Origin: an uncultured Granulosicoccus sp.
GTDB taxonomy: Bacteria; Pseudomonadota; Gammaproteobacteria; Granulosicoccales; Granulosicoccaceae
Length of the DNA: 64,000 nucleotides
Reading direction: 5' to 3'
NCBI GenBank assembly: GCA_947499955.1
Contig: CANMQI010000010.1
Location: forward strand, 186,001 to 250,000
Shown here one piece after another: positions 35,701 to 44,342 of the stretch. A program made the translations under genes and the position numbers. The notes beneath the pieces are model-generated. The model was not told the origin of the DNA and ran no database searches. It saw only the letters and a list, made by a program, of their open reading frames with translations. Position 1 is the first letter of the stretch, and every line of letters begins with the position of its first letter.

Positions 35701-38597
35701 AAAGCGGTTTGGAGTTGGCCTTTCAGGAAGGCGATCTCACTGGCAAGAGCTTCAAATACTTCGAGAAGGAACGCTCGATGTGGCGCGGTACAGCGACAAA
35801 GATTGTCTACGAAGAGTTGAACGGCGAAATCGCGAAAGGCTTGTCGGACTTCATGACCGGCCTGGGTGACACGATTACTACGCTCGGTGGACAGCTTGGT
35901 ATTGATGGCGCTGAAGAGATCATGTCGTCGTTCAGCGTGGCGACGCAGCGGCTGCAGGGTGATGACATTGAGGAGCAGCTGACCGGATACATGAACCGAG
36001 TTTCGCTCGGAGCGTATCGAGCAATCTACAACGAACTCGGGCCTCAAATGCAGGCAGCCGTAGATGGCGTCGTGGACATGACGGTTGGGTCTGTTGAGCG
36101 TCTTGTCGCTGCTGACCCCGGCGGCATGTTCGGCGGCATCATGCAGCAGATCAATACAGAGATAGCCAACGCTGCGAATGATGAAGAAGTGGCAGCGGCC
36201 CTGGAGAAGATCAAGGCCACTTTCGCCGAAATAGCGATAGTGACATATGACCTCGTGCCAGTGTTCGAAACACTCGGCATTCAGATGGGCGAGACTGCCG
36301 ACGAGGTAAACGCCAATGCGTTCGAGTTCGCGGAAAGTGTCGGCGGTGCAAGCAATGCTGTCGCGTTGATGACAGGCTTCATGAACGACTTCGCGCCAGC
36401 GGGAACCGTCGCTGCTGCGCAGCTCGATGCTGCACGACAGAATCTGGACGAATGGAACGCCTCGATGGGGCGTGGCGATAACGCTGTCGAACTGTTGAGA
36501 GGCAAGCTCGATTCGCTCGGTGAATCTGGATCGCTCGTCGGTTTGGCTCTGGACAGTTTCGTGACCGTAGTTGACGAAAGTACGGGCGCGATCCATGTCA
36601 ACGAATCTGCTCTCGAAGCATGGCTGGCGAAGCTGGACCGAACAAACCCAGTCGTCGCAGACGCGGCTGCTGCCGGTGAATCGCTGCTCGAAATCTACAG
36701 GATGCAGGGCGAGGGCGCGATCACAACGAGCGAGCAGATGTATGAATACGCCTTGTCGCTCGACTGGACTACTGAGGCTGGTCGGGAGGCAGGGCTTGCT
36801 GCAATCGCTGTTGCTGACTCGCTGAAGCTGGTCGAGGAAGAGAACGAGCGACTGGCATCAAACCTTGAGTCAGTACAGGGCATCTACGAAAAGCTGAATA
36901 TCGAGCTGGACGAAACGTCTCCGCTCACGATTGAGGCGACGGAAGCACTGATCGAGCTTGCCGGTGGGATGGATCAATTGAGATCAGCCACCAATCAATA
37001 CTACGAGGAATTCTACAGCGCCGAGGAGCGGCAGCGATTGGAGTTGCAACTGGCGACCTCTGCTGTGGAAGCGTGGCACGCAACGCTGACGCCTTTGCAG
37101 CTTGAGCTTGCAGGCATCACGGACGGCTCTGTTGATACCCGAGAAGAATTCCGAATGCTGGGCGACTACCTGCTCAGTACGGGTGCTGCTGGTCATGAAG
37201 CGTTTGTCGCGATGCTCAATGTGCAGGATTCATTCCTCACAATGATCGAGACAAACGAAGAGCTTGGCTCTTCGATGAGCACGATGGCCGACGATCTGAA
37301 GGACACCTTCGCTCAGATGCGTGAGGATGCCGAAGGCGCGACTGATGGACTCACTGTTGCTGTCATCGACAGTCTGGCTGGCATCGTGGCAGAGGCTCAA
37401 GAGTCTGGTCCCGAAATGCACAGGGTTCTGGCCGCATCTTTTGATGAAGTGCTTGCCGACGCTGGTTTGACTGCCGAGCAGCTGCCACAACCACTGCAAG
37501 ACGCTTACAACACAATGATCGCCAGCAGCGAAATGGCGAACACTTCGCTAAGCGTAGCGGCTGGTGAGACAGCTAACCAGTTGGGGGCCATGAAGGATTC
37601 GTGGAATTCCTACATGGCCGAAATGATCGAGAACTCAGACGGATCGGGTCGAGCGATGCTCATGAAGCTCGATGAGTCGTTCACTGAAATGGTGAGCAAC
37701 GCAGAAGCATCTGGCGGCAAGCTCAACGAAGAAATGCTGAAGTCCTTCAATCAGCTGCTTGCTGATGCTGGCATGACAGCTGACGACTTGCCACCAACGC
37801 TGCGTGAAGGCTTCGAGCAAATGCTGCAGGACGCTGCAGACACGAACACTGCGCTCCAAGGATCGTCTGACGAAATGAGTCGGCTGCTCGATTCCATGCG
37901 CCTGTCTTGGGATACGAACCTCGACAGCATCGTGGCAAGTGCCGATCACGGTGGCGACGAAATGGAACGATACCTTCAAGCATCGTTCGATCAGCTGGTG
38001 AACGAGACGCGCGACTCCTCTCAGGCAGTGCGGGATGCTGCTGTCTCAAGATTCAAGCAGATGTTGACGCAGGTCGGTATCACTGCTGACGAACTGCCGC
38101 CAGCTCTGAAGCGCGGCCTTGATTCGATGGTTAGCAAGGCTGAAGAGGCGTCCAGAAAGTTCTCCAATATGACTTTCTCCACTGGCTCGTGGGGTGCTGG
38201 ATGGCAAGCGTACTTTGATTCAAAAGACGGCTCGCACGCGGGAGGTTTGGGTAGCGTTCCGTTCGATGGGTACAGAGCTGAGCTGCACAAGAACGAAATG
38301 GTCATGCCTGCGAACGTGGCGAACTGGCTGCGTCAGAACGGCGTACAGCCTGCGGTCGCAGCGAACAGTGCTCCAGATGTGCCTAGGGCGAACTCTTCGA
38401 ACGAGAACATCGTGGCGCTTGAGGCTATACGCCAAGAGATCGCGGAACTCCGTCGTGATAACGAGAAAGCGGCCCGAAATGCCGAGTACGCACTGAACAG
38501 CATCGCTTCGGGAACGCAGCAGCAGACAGTCACACTGAGAAGCGTCGAGAAGGGCAACGACAGACTCTCTCGCAAGATTACAGCGGCGATCTCGTAA
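32751..38597 (+). CDS. Tail tape measure protein, 1948 aa
   Basis: GTG at 32751. Residues about 150-240 (GGNAAGHAAAMLQLTQALGSG, LRGDEFNSIMENGRGLAYY) match the tape-measure N-terminal domain. Then a long mostly helical rod, two hydrophobic glycine-rich regions (about 380-450 and 850-990), and three repeats of about 100 residues near the end, each with a LTAEQLP/MTADDLP/ITADELP motif. Near the C-terminus a SVPFDGYRAELHKNEMVMPAN segment. By the usual rule of about 0.15 nm per residue, the tail would be around 290 nm, long for a siphovirus. Confidence 0.93.
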   Translation: MTDIAELAFRVDTSDIERATRALQALTKQGTSFSDAARLSSNAAATSFKEVASSAAGVQNGAKQASTGLNSVSEAAKKADSSTSSLNEQSKKLTTGFNDIKLKAVALAASVGATIGSYLKMSEQYRTMTSQLELFSESTEEADAAQVGLMAAARSSLVPLKEVSGLYTAILPTMRDMGYEQAEVLRVTELSATAMQLAGGNAAGHAAAMLQLTQALGSGVLRGDEFNSIMENGRGLAYYLAEGLQVPIGALREMAQEGELTGDIVVEALLSQGDEIERAWASYPVSIGAAWSQIQNAVLIAVGEMESVLGVGESISNMMLDVADGIYEGFDSVIDILLDVQAEWVSFKLSLQISDDAPYRILRSIGEAIEEIGDAIAPAMPYIGQFAGALATITAGYGGYVLAAGAITQIGVAVAFLGKAILAHPIAASIAAIGAAAYVVYDNWDGISEWWSGIWKSITDTIDAFMQKWDAFIDKIVGIKDSVGDIFGSVKDSVGDAVEDMAEGGENVVVGFWNGIMSKLGLIDEASEELAETPINTTEEVLDMHSPSKVMENLGKLTGDGFAAGILNSTKDVQEASGLMSMVAQKEFAEIAKALLEQRLELTGTAEEVQRYELGVKSITGAAADWIVETTATNNALEKQKEVSERVNGVIADLKLEHAALKVELQDGAAAAEVMKHRAEGYSQSQAVLAAELKISNEEMREQIRMNEQVARTMKGFAEEQEKARIELTLGEEAARRYELGLKGLDAAQIDVVMSGEKQIESMRKQAELREELSDGIQSAIVDADSVKDAFSNLGDFMRDWLETKIREFAANQVTVFLGLNGDGMESGFSGVISNVSKMLGGFGDTMSGLFGGVGQSLTGMLGSVGNTLGNLGTTVGNAIGGLFGASSSAATSVGSLSNAVNAAAGGMNSATAAMGSTTAGLSTLAGALGAGGLGYAVGELAGAANSAAVGVLSAVGSLVGGPLGAGLGAAIGSAFGSSWEHIESGLELAFQEGDLTGKSFKYFEKERSMWRGTATKIVYEELNGEIAKGLSDFMTGLGDTITTLGGQLGIDGAEEIMSSFSVATQRLQGDDIEEQLTGYMNRVSLGAYRAIYNELGPQMQAAVDGVVDMTVGSVERLVAADPGGMFGGIMQQINTEIANAANDEEVAAALEKIKATFAEIAIVTYDLVPVFETLGIQMGETADEVNANAFEFAESVGGASNAVALMTGFMNDFAPAGTVAAAQLDAARQNLDEWNASMGRGDNAVELLRGKLDSLGESGSLVGLALDSFVTVVDESTGAIHVNESALEAWLAKLDRTNPVVADAAAAGESLLEIYRMQGEGAITTSEQMYEYALSLDWTTEAGREAGLAAIAVADSLKLVEEENERLASNLESVQGIYEKLNIELDETSPLTIEATEALIELAGGMDQLRSATNQYYEEFYSAEERQRLELQLATSAVEAWHATLTPLQLELAGITDGSVDTREEFRMLGDYLLSTGAAGHEAFVAMLNVQDSFLTMIETNEELGSSMSTMADDLKDTFAQMREDAEGATDGLTVAVIDSLAGIVAEAQESGPEMHRVLAASFDEVLADAGLTAEQLPQPLQDAYNTMIASSEMANTSLSVAAGETANQLGAMKDSWNSYMAEMIENSDGSGRAMLMKLDESFTEMVSNAEASGGKLNEEMLKSFNQLLADAGMTADDLPPTLREGFEQMLQDAADTNTALQGSSDEMSRLLDSMRLSWDTNLDSIVASADHGGDEMERYLQASFDQLVNETRDSSQAVRDAAVSRFKQMLTQVGITADELPPALKRGLDSMVSKAEEASRKFSNMTFSTGSWGAGWQAYFDSKDGSHAGGLGSVPFDGYRAELHKNEMVMPANVANWLRQNGVQPAVAANSAPDVPRANSSNENIVALEAIRQEIAELRRDNEKAARNAEYALNSIASGTQQQTVTLRSVEKGNDRLSRKITAAIS

Positions 38598-39661
38598 TGA
38601 CTGACGCTGAGTATCAAGCGTGGCTTGTGGACGTCACACGTGATCCGTACAGGATTCTGCTGATCGAACTGGACCACAGTACCGGCACGTTATGTCTCGC
38701 TTCCGACGACTGGATGAGCGAGACATATCAGCCGTACTACGGGTGGCTGTTGTCTGAGCCGTACCTTGAAGATTCGCTCGAAAACTTCCTCGGTGTCGGA
38801 GACATTGAAGCGATCAATGCGAACTTCGAGGAAGTCAATTGGATGTCTCTCAATTGGCGCGGCTATCGCTGTCGCTGGTATTACGGCGACAGAACGTGGC
38901 CGAAGAGCGACTTCAAACGAATAGCTACAGCGCTCATTGATGGATGCCGAGCCACTGACGGTCGAATCGTTACCTTCGACTTGATCGAGGGTGGTCAGCA
39001 GCTCAACAGAACATTCCGCACTACCGACTACACGAGCACGATCAGTGTGCCGTCGACGATTGAATTGATCATGGGGTGGTGTGGTCTGGACCCCGTGGTG
39101 CTGTTCCAGAACGTATTGGACGCTGAGTCGGCCTCTCAAGTGAATATCTCGTTCACGCCAGATTCCATTGCTCTGACAGAAATCAAGCGTCTCACGGACA
39201 GCATGGGCGCCTACACGCGCTTTTCTCAAACAGGCCAGCTGGAAGTATTCATTCCTGAGATCACAGCGTCTCCTCGCGTGCTGACAGAGGACGACATCAT
39301 GTACGGCAGTATCAACATGATCGAGATCATTCAGCCGGTGAAGACGGTTGTCTGTGAACTCTATGACGGCACACGAATAGAAGCGGCGACCACTGCGGAT
39401 ACCGGAGAGCTGGACGAGGAACTTGTGTTCAAGACAGTCCTTCGACGGACTGGTGACGCAACCCTATTCGTCAACAAAAAGAAACTCTACTACTCGACTT
39501 CTCACGCTGTCTGGTCGATGCAGATATTCGACATCGCAAGTCAGCTGCAGGTCGGTGACGACGTGAGAATCGAGCATTCCGAACTTACTGGCGAAGGGAT
39601 CGTGACTCGAATCCAGCGAGCGCCCTTGTCGCAGTACACACTGATCGAGGTGACTATATGA
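38597..39661 (+). CDS. Tail tip/hub protein, 354 aa
   Basis: Directly after the tape measure and overlapping it by one base. Beta-rich protein with many aromatic residues, two W/C-rich stretches (RWYYGDRTWP, WCGLDP), no enzymatic motif. Position is that of distal tail or hub proteins. Family not certain. Confidence 0.75.
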   Translation: MTDAEYQAWLVDVTRDPYRILLIELDHSTGTLCLASDDWMSETYQPYYGWLLSEPYLEDSLENFLGVGDIEAINANFEEVNWMSLNWRGYRCRWYYGDRTWPKSDFKRIATALIDGCRATDGRIVTFDLIEGGQQLNRTFRTTDYTSTISVPSTIELIMGWCGLDPVVLFQNVLDAESASQVNISFTPDSIALTEIKRLTDSMGAYTRFSQTGQLEVFIPEITASPRVLTEDDIMYGSINMIEIIQPVKTVVCELYDGTRIEAATTADTGELDEELVFKTVLRRTGDATLFVNKKKLYYSTSHAVWSMQIFDIASQLQVGDDVRIEHSELTGEGIVTRIQRAPLSQYTLIEVTI

Positions 39662-40503
39662 CCTGCGTGAATTTGCGTTTCGGTGCAAATAACCACGTCG
39701 AGGACGCCGTACTCACTGCAACGCCAACACCAGTGACCGATCTGGAATGGCTGAAGGGTGAATGGCGTGCAGAGCAAGTTGTCTGGAATCCAGTAACAGA
39801 AGACATCGTGATCGAAGGCATCATGCCCGATGATCGCCTTGCTGAGTATTTCGCTCTGCCGACGTCAAACCTGACAGGGTATGCCCAGGTAAAGCTGGAG
39901 CTTTTCTCGTCAACAGGTAGCACGACCGACGTGCTCGAAATGGACTTTCAGGATGTCGGTAGTCCGAAACCACTTGGTATCTGGCGAGCAGGGATCGATC
40001 CATATGGCGTGCTCGAAGACCCTGCAAGGCAGAGCGTTTTCGTCTACTGGCTTCCGAACTACGTGCGGTATCGCAAGTTCCGACTCACCATCCGGCATAG
40101 CGCCGCTGGCGTCGCTGCGATTGATGACGTGCGCCTGCGTATGCTGATGATCGGCGAGAAACTGGAGCTGCAAAAGAACTTCTCCTATGGCAACGAGATC
40201 AGCTTCCACACTGGACCGGAGCTGATTCAGACATCCAGTGGCTCGCATATTCCTTCACGTCGTCAGCGCATGTCTCGAAAGCTGAGCCTCTCGCTCGACC
40301 ACATGGGCGACCGAGATCGGATCGCGATGTACCGATTCGAAGCGTCGCTCGATTCGCGAGCATTCATCGTGAGCGCTTACGGTGAGCAGCGACAATGGCA
40401 GTTCGAGAACTACAGTTTTCTGGCGCGTTTCAATAGCGAACTGTCCTACCAGCACGTCCAGTACGACCGCCACGCAACCAAGATGACTCTCGTGGAGATT
40501 TGA
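39658..40503 (+). CDS. Tail tip protein, 281 aa
   Basis: ATG overlaps the previous stop. Contains a beta-sandwich-like half (about 60-165) and a C-terminal part with RRQRMSRKLSLSLDHMGDRDR. Likely a baseplate component bridging hub and fibres. Not assigned to a family. Confidence 0.7.
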   Translation: MTCVNLRFGANNHVEDAVLTATPTPVTDLEWLKGEWRAEQVVWNPVTEDIVIEGIMPDDRLAEYFALPTSNLTGYAQVKLELFSSTGSTTDVLEMDFQDVGSPKPLGIWRAGIDPYGVLEDPARQSVFVYWLPNYVRYRKFRLTIRHSAAGVAAIDDVRLRMLMIGEKLELQKNFSYGNEISFHTGPELIQTSSGSHIPSRRQRMSRKLSLSLDHMGDRDRIAMYRFEASLDSRAFIVSAYGEQRQWQFENYSFLARFNSELSYQHVQYDRHATKMTLVEI

Positions 40504-40504
40504 C

Positions 40505-42112
40505 GTGGCAACGTTCACGCCAATTCCGGTCATCGCGCCGATTGACTTCACCACTGAACTGCTTGAGGTCGGTGATCAGGTCGAATTCGTCGACAAGATG
40601 AATCGCTATATGTCCAAGATTCAGACTTGGGCATCGCGATTCGAAACAGCTGTGAACGGGATAAACACAACCGGCACGCAGCTCGTCTCCATGCAGATCA
40701 GTGATGCGGCAGACATCAACAATCTGACGCAACAGGTAGAAGACCTGCAGGAGCAGCTCGACAATCTTGACAGTATCGGCGATCTGACTCCTCAGATGAT
40801 GGCCGATCTGGTTGAGAATCTTGACGACATCATTCGAGTAATCAACGGCGTCACGAGCCACTCGCTCTTGGCTGGCTTGGAGGATGACGACCATCCCCAA
40901 TACCTGACAAACGAACGTGGTGACGCTCGGTATCCCAAGAAGGAAGAACTCGACGAACTCGTTCAACAAGTAGTCACGAACTCCGTTGTACCTGTCGCCC
41001 CAGGCGCGATGCTCGATTACTTCCTGCGCTGCGACTGGTGGCTGGCACCCAGGGATGCAGACTACTACTGGACGAATCGAGGCGTCGAGGTCGGCGGTGG
41101 TTTTATCGGCGGTATGGTGTATTTCCCTGACGAGTCAGCTGTTGACTTCAGGCAGATCGGTCTGTACGCAGCAGAGCCAGGGAACGGCGGTGGCGTCACG
41201 ATTCCAATAGTCTCGCAGCTCGTGGACGAGTGGACTGTCGCTTTCACGTTTCGGTGGGACAACTTCGCTGACGTCGGCTCGAATCCCGTTCTCGACTTCA
41301 CTGGCGCGAGCGGCTTGTCAATTCGCATTGATAACGCTCTGCTGAAGCTGACAGCTAATGGCGTCGTTTCGTCGATTGCGACACTCACGACAGGCGTCGA
41401 CTACACGCTCGTGCTGACGCACAACAAGGCGACACTGATCCCGACGCTGTTTCAGGACAACACGACATCGGTCGACTACGACCCAGTTGATATGTCTGCA
41501 GCGACCGAGATATTGATCGGTGCTGGTAATACTGGAACGCTGTTTATGGACGCGCAGCTTGGCGACATCGTTGTTGACTCAAGCGCGGCATGGTCGGCCT
41601 CAGAGCAAAAAGCTGCGTCGTCTGGTATGGCGATGCGGTGGGACGATGAAGGTGTGGCGAGTACCCGACGAGGCTACGAGGCTTCGTTCCGAGGTGTTCC
41701 GCAAGCAGGGCTTGGACTGCGCGGCACGTCGCTGTTTCAGGTCGCGCCTGATGACTTTTCAGGACCGCCATTCATTCCTGTGAACGTCGGACAGTGGGGC
41801 GTCTCGGTCGATGCGAGACGAACCAATGGCTATTGGCACGTAGTCGACAGACAAGGCACCACGGCGAAAATCGACGCTGGTTACGTGGGCACGTTCGTAA
41901 TTATCGACTCCGCGCCAGAATTGCGGCCAGTGCCTGCAAGCTACATCGGGTACTGCCTGACCATCCTGAACAACTCCAGCAACGACATCATTCCGACGTT
42001 CGCTGGTGCTGCTTCTGCCTTCAATCTGCGCAAGACGATCCGCGCTGGCGACACGGTGGTGGCGATGGTGATTGCAGAGAACAAGTGGATTCTGATCGGA
42101 GGTGTTGAGTAA
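40505..42112 (+). CDS. Tail fibre with LamG-like domain, 535 aa
   Basis: GTG start. First 70 residues (LLEVGDQVEFVDKMNRYMSKIQTW) are shared with the fibre at 44343 and probably attach it to the tail tip. Then DDHPQYLTNERGDARY, a motif common in phage fibres, a concanavalin/LamG-type beta domain (about 190-370), and a C-terminal module with FNLRKTIRAGDTVVAMVIAE resembling fibre tips. Likely host recognition. Confidence 0.82.
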   Translation: MATFTPIPVIAPIDFTTELLEVGDQVEFVDKMNRYMSKIQTWASRFETAVNGINTTGTQLVSMQISDAADINNLTQQVEDLQEQLDNLDSIGDLTPQMMADLVENLDDIIRVINGVTSHSLLAGLEDDDHPQYLTNERGDARYPKKEELDELVQQVVTNSVVPVAPGAMLDYFLRCDWWLAPRDADYYWTNRGVEVGGGFIGGMVYFPDESAVDFRQIGLYAAEPGNGGGVTIPIVSQLVDEWTVAFTFRWDNFADVGSNPVLDFTGASGLSIRIDNALLKLTANGVVSSIATLTTGVDYTLVLTHNKATLIPTLFQDNTTSVDYDPVDMSAATEILIGAGNTGTLFMDAQLGDIVVDSSAAWSASEQKAASSGMAMRWDDEGVASTRRGYEASFRGVPQAGLGLRGTSLFQVAPDDFSGPPFIPVNVGQWGVSVDARRTNGYWHVVDRQGTTAKIDAGYVGTFVIIDSAPELRPVPASYIGYCLTILNNSSNDIIPTFAGAASAFNLRKTIRAGDTVVAMVIAENKWILIGGVE

Positions 42113-43365
42113 TGCCGGTATGGGACGCAATCGTAGAAGGCGCTCCGAAACTCGACAGCTCGCACTTCGGCGTGGGCTTCTATGAGGACTGGATTGACTA
42201 CGACGTCAACCAATCGAATGGCCCTGGTGCTACTGACGGCAAGTGGCGCAGAGGGTTCTATCTCGATCAGATGCCACCCGGGGGTAACGCTGACTGGGGT
42301 GGTTCATTCTTCGGACACACAGCAGTAAACAACGAGCGGCAGCACTACGGCAGTCAACGATACAGGCACCCTGACGGCTACGAAGGCATTCACGTTCAAG
42401 ACGGCATTCTGGTTATGCAGAGTCGTCCGGTGGACAAGCGCAACTTCCGAGACATGGACCGCTGCCGTATCAATGGTGTCTATGGGCAGCTCGACAGCGC
42501 GGGTAATTCCTACTCTGCGCTGAACAACCACTTGGCGGCTTACTACGGTGAATCACTGACTACGCATCATCGCTACAGTCAGTCGTTCGGCGAGTTCGAG
42601 GCGCGTCTGAGAATGCCATACGGCGCTTATCTCGACCCGTCTGACGTACTGCAGCGCAAGTGTGTTTTCCCCGCATGGTGGCTCTTGCAGGCGATTCCGG
42701 TTGGTCGTGACATCAACGGCGACCAGACTGCAGACGGTTCGACGTGGATGCCTGCCAAGTTCCATGCTGGCAACATCGTGACCGAGATCGACATACTCGA
42801 AGGGTTTGGCTACGACGCTTACCAAGCCCACCAGACATTGCACTACTACCTCGAAAACAGCTCTGGCCCGAACGACGGCGCATGGCAGGACGCTAGAACA
42901 GTGTTCCTCGATTTCGATATGTGGCGCGACTGGTTCACTGCCGGTGTGCATGTGACTCCAGGGAAGATTGGCATGTTCATCAATGGCATCTACACCTATG
43001 TGATCGACACGCCGCCGGAGATCGGTGACGGCATGAGACTGGCTGTGCCCGATCCGCTGAGCCCAGGTAAGCCTGCCAGTTTTACCTCTGGCTATCAGCT
43101 GCACCCTGACGGCAACAAGCGATACATGCAGTTCTTCATGCTGTTGAACGTCGCCCGTGATTCGAGTCTCGGTGTGTTGAGCGGCAAGCAATACAGTCTC
43201 GATGCTGGCTACATGCCACCTCCGCATCAAGACACTGTGACTATGTATGTCGACTGGGTACAAGCAAAACCACTCATCACTGACAACCCTGATACTTACG
43301 GGATCATGGTTCGAGACAAGTATTTTCAGACGCACTCTGGCGGTTGGGCGGCAAACGAATCATGA
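42112..43365 (+). CDS. GH16-like enzyme of the tail fibre cluster, 417 aa
   Basis: GH16 signature EIDILE with E225, D227, E230, preceded by FPAWWLL in the place of the usual WPAFWML. The domain covers about 60-395. Start ATG overlaps the stop of the fibre gene. Placement among fibres suggests a tail-borne polysaccharide depolymerase used during infection, separate from the GH16 at 9172. Substrate not deducible. Confidence 0.87.
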   Translation: MPVWDAIVEGAPKLDSSHFGVGFYEDWIDYDVNQSNGPGATDGKWRRGFYLDQMPPGGNADWGGSFFGHTAVNNERQHYGSQRYRHPDGYEGIHVQDGILVMQSRPVDKRNFRDMDRCRINGVYGQLDSAGNSYSALNNHLAAYYGESLTTHHRYSQSFGEFEARLRMPYGAYLDPSDVLQRKCVFPAWWLLQAIPVGRDINGDQTADGSTWMPAKFHAGNIVTEIDILEGFGYDAYQAHQTLHYYLENSSGPNDGAWQDARTVFLDFDMWRDWFTAGVHVTPGKIGMFINGIYTYVIDTPPEIGDGMRLAVPDPLSPGKPASFTSGYQLHPDGNKRYMQFFMLLNVARDSSLGVLSGKQYSLDAGYMPPPHQDTVTMYVDWVQAKPLITDNPDTYGIMVRDKYFQTHSGGWAANES

Positions 43366-44318
43366 TGCTTGCCGGAGTCGTTCAGCAGTACGTGAATGCT
43401 GCCGAGACGATTGTCTACGAAGACGCTGGAGCCACACTGCCAGCGCCGAAGTCTGCTCGTGTCGATGGATACAAGACGACCGAGGGCCAGATGGAATTCT
43501 ATGGTCCTGATGGTGCCGACCCCGACTGGCGCTATGACGTCTACCGAAACGGGCAGCGTGTCCGGCAGTCCGTGACAGGGCCGTACTACTGGTTCAACGA
43601 TGCGGTTGCAGGGGAGACGCAGTACATCGCAGTGGTTACTGTCGATCCGAATACTGGTGCTTATTCGCTGCCTCTTGTAGTCAGAGCGAACCTCTTTCAG
43701 AACTCGCACGACTATGCTGTGAAATCGAGCTGGGAAGCCGTTTTTCTGCGTCCTTGCATCGTCATCACGCAGCCAGGGCCGTTTGTTACTGGGTGGACTG
43801 TTGGCGTCTCTACGGGCGTTACAGTGGCTTCCACGATCAACGGAACAATTTATTCCGACACTACCGATGCCGATGGAAACTTCGTGCTCGCAGTCAACGA
43901 CACGAGCGCAGACGGCGACAACGTGAGCGCCTCCTTGACCGTTAGCGGCGACACGTACACGACCGCATTCGAATACCTGGGTTACCCGACCGACCAATAC
44001 GCGACGCTGCCAGCGCTGAACTCGCTGCGTCTCGATGCGTACACCGATACAGCTGGAGCGCTGTTCATTGGGTATCCAGCAACTCATCAATCGCAATGGA
44101 GATTCGATGTCTACGTTGATGGCGTGCTTGTGCAAGATGACTTCAACGGCGCATACGTGGGCGGCATTGCGCCGTCGAGTTCAGGCGCGACCATCACTGT
44201 ATTGGTATCTGTTGTGGACCCGACCGCTGGCACGTTCTCGCTGCCGTTCGTTATTAGCGGCGTAATGGTGGCCGGAGAGTCACTGCATGGGTCTGTTGGT
44301 TCTTGGGACGATCTTTAA
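43362..44318 (+). CDS. Tail fibre/adhesin with duplicated domain, 318 aa
   Basis: Two homologous blocks of about 80 residues (about 27-107 and about 228-308) share LPAxxSxRxDxY, WRYDVY/WRFDVY, and VVDPxxGxxSLPFV patterns, separated by a beta domain with TTDADGNFVLAVNDTS resembling Ig or carboxypeptidase-regulatory folds. Probably an adhesin accessory. ATG overlaps the GH16 stop. Confidence 0.75.
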   Translation: MMLAGVVQQYVNAAETIVYEDAGATLPAPKSARVDGYKTTEGQMEFYGPDGADPDWRYDVYRNGQRVRQSVTGPYYWFNDAVAGETQYIAVVTVDPNTGAYSLPLVVRANLFQNSHDYAVKSSWEAVFLRPCIVITQPGPFVTGWTVGVSTGVTVASTINGTIYSDTTDADGNFVLAVNDTSADGDNVSASLTVSGDTYTTAFEYLGYPTDQYATLPALNSLRLDAYTDTAGALFIGYPATHQSQWRFDVYVDGVLVQDDFNGAYVGGIAPSSSGATITVLVSVVDPTAGTFSLPFVISGVMVAGESLHGSVGSWDDL

Positions 44319-44342
44319 GTGTAGATATGGGACTAGGAAGTA

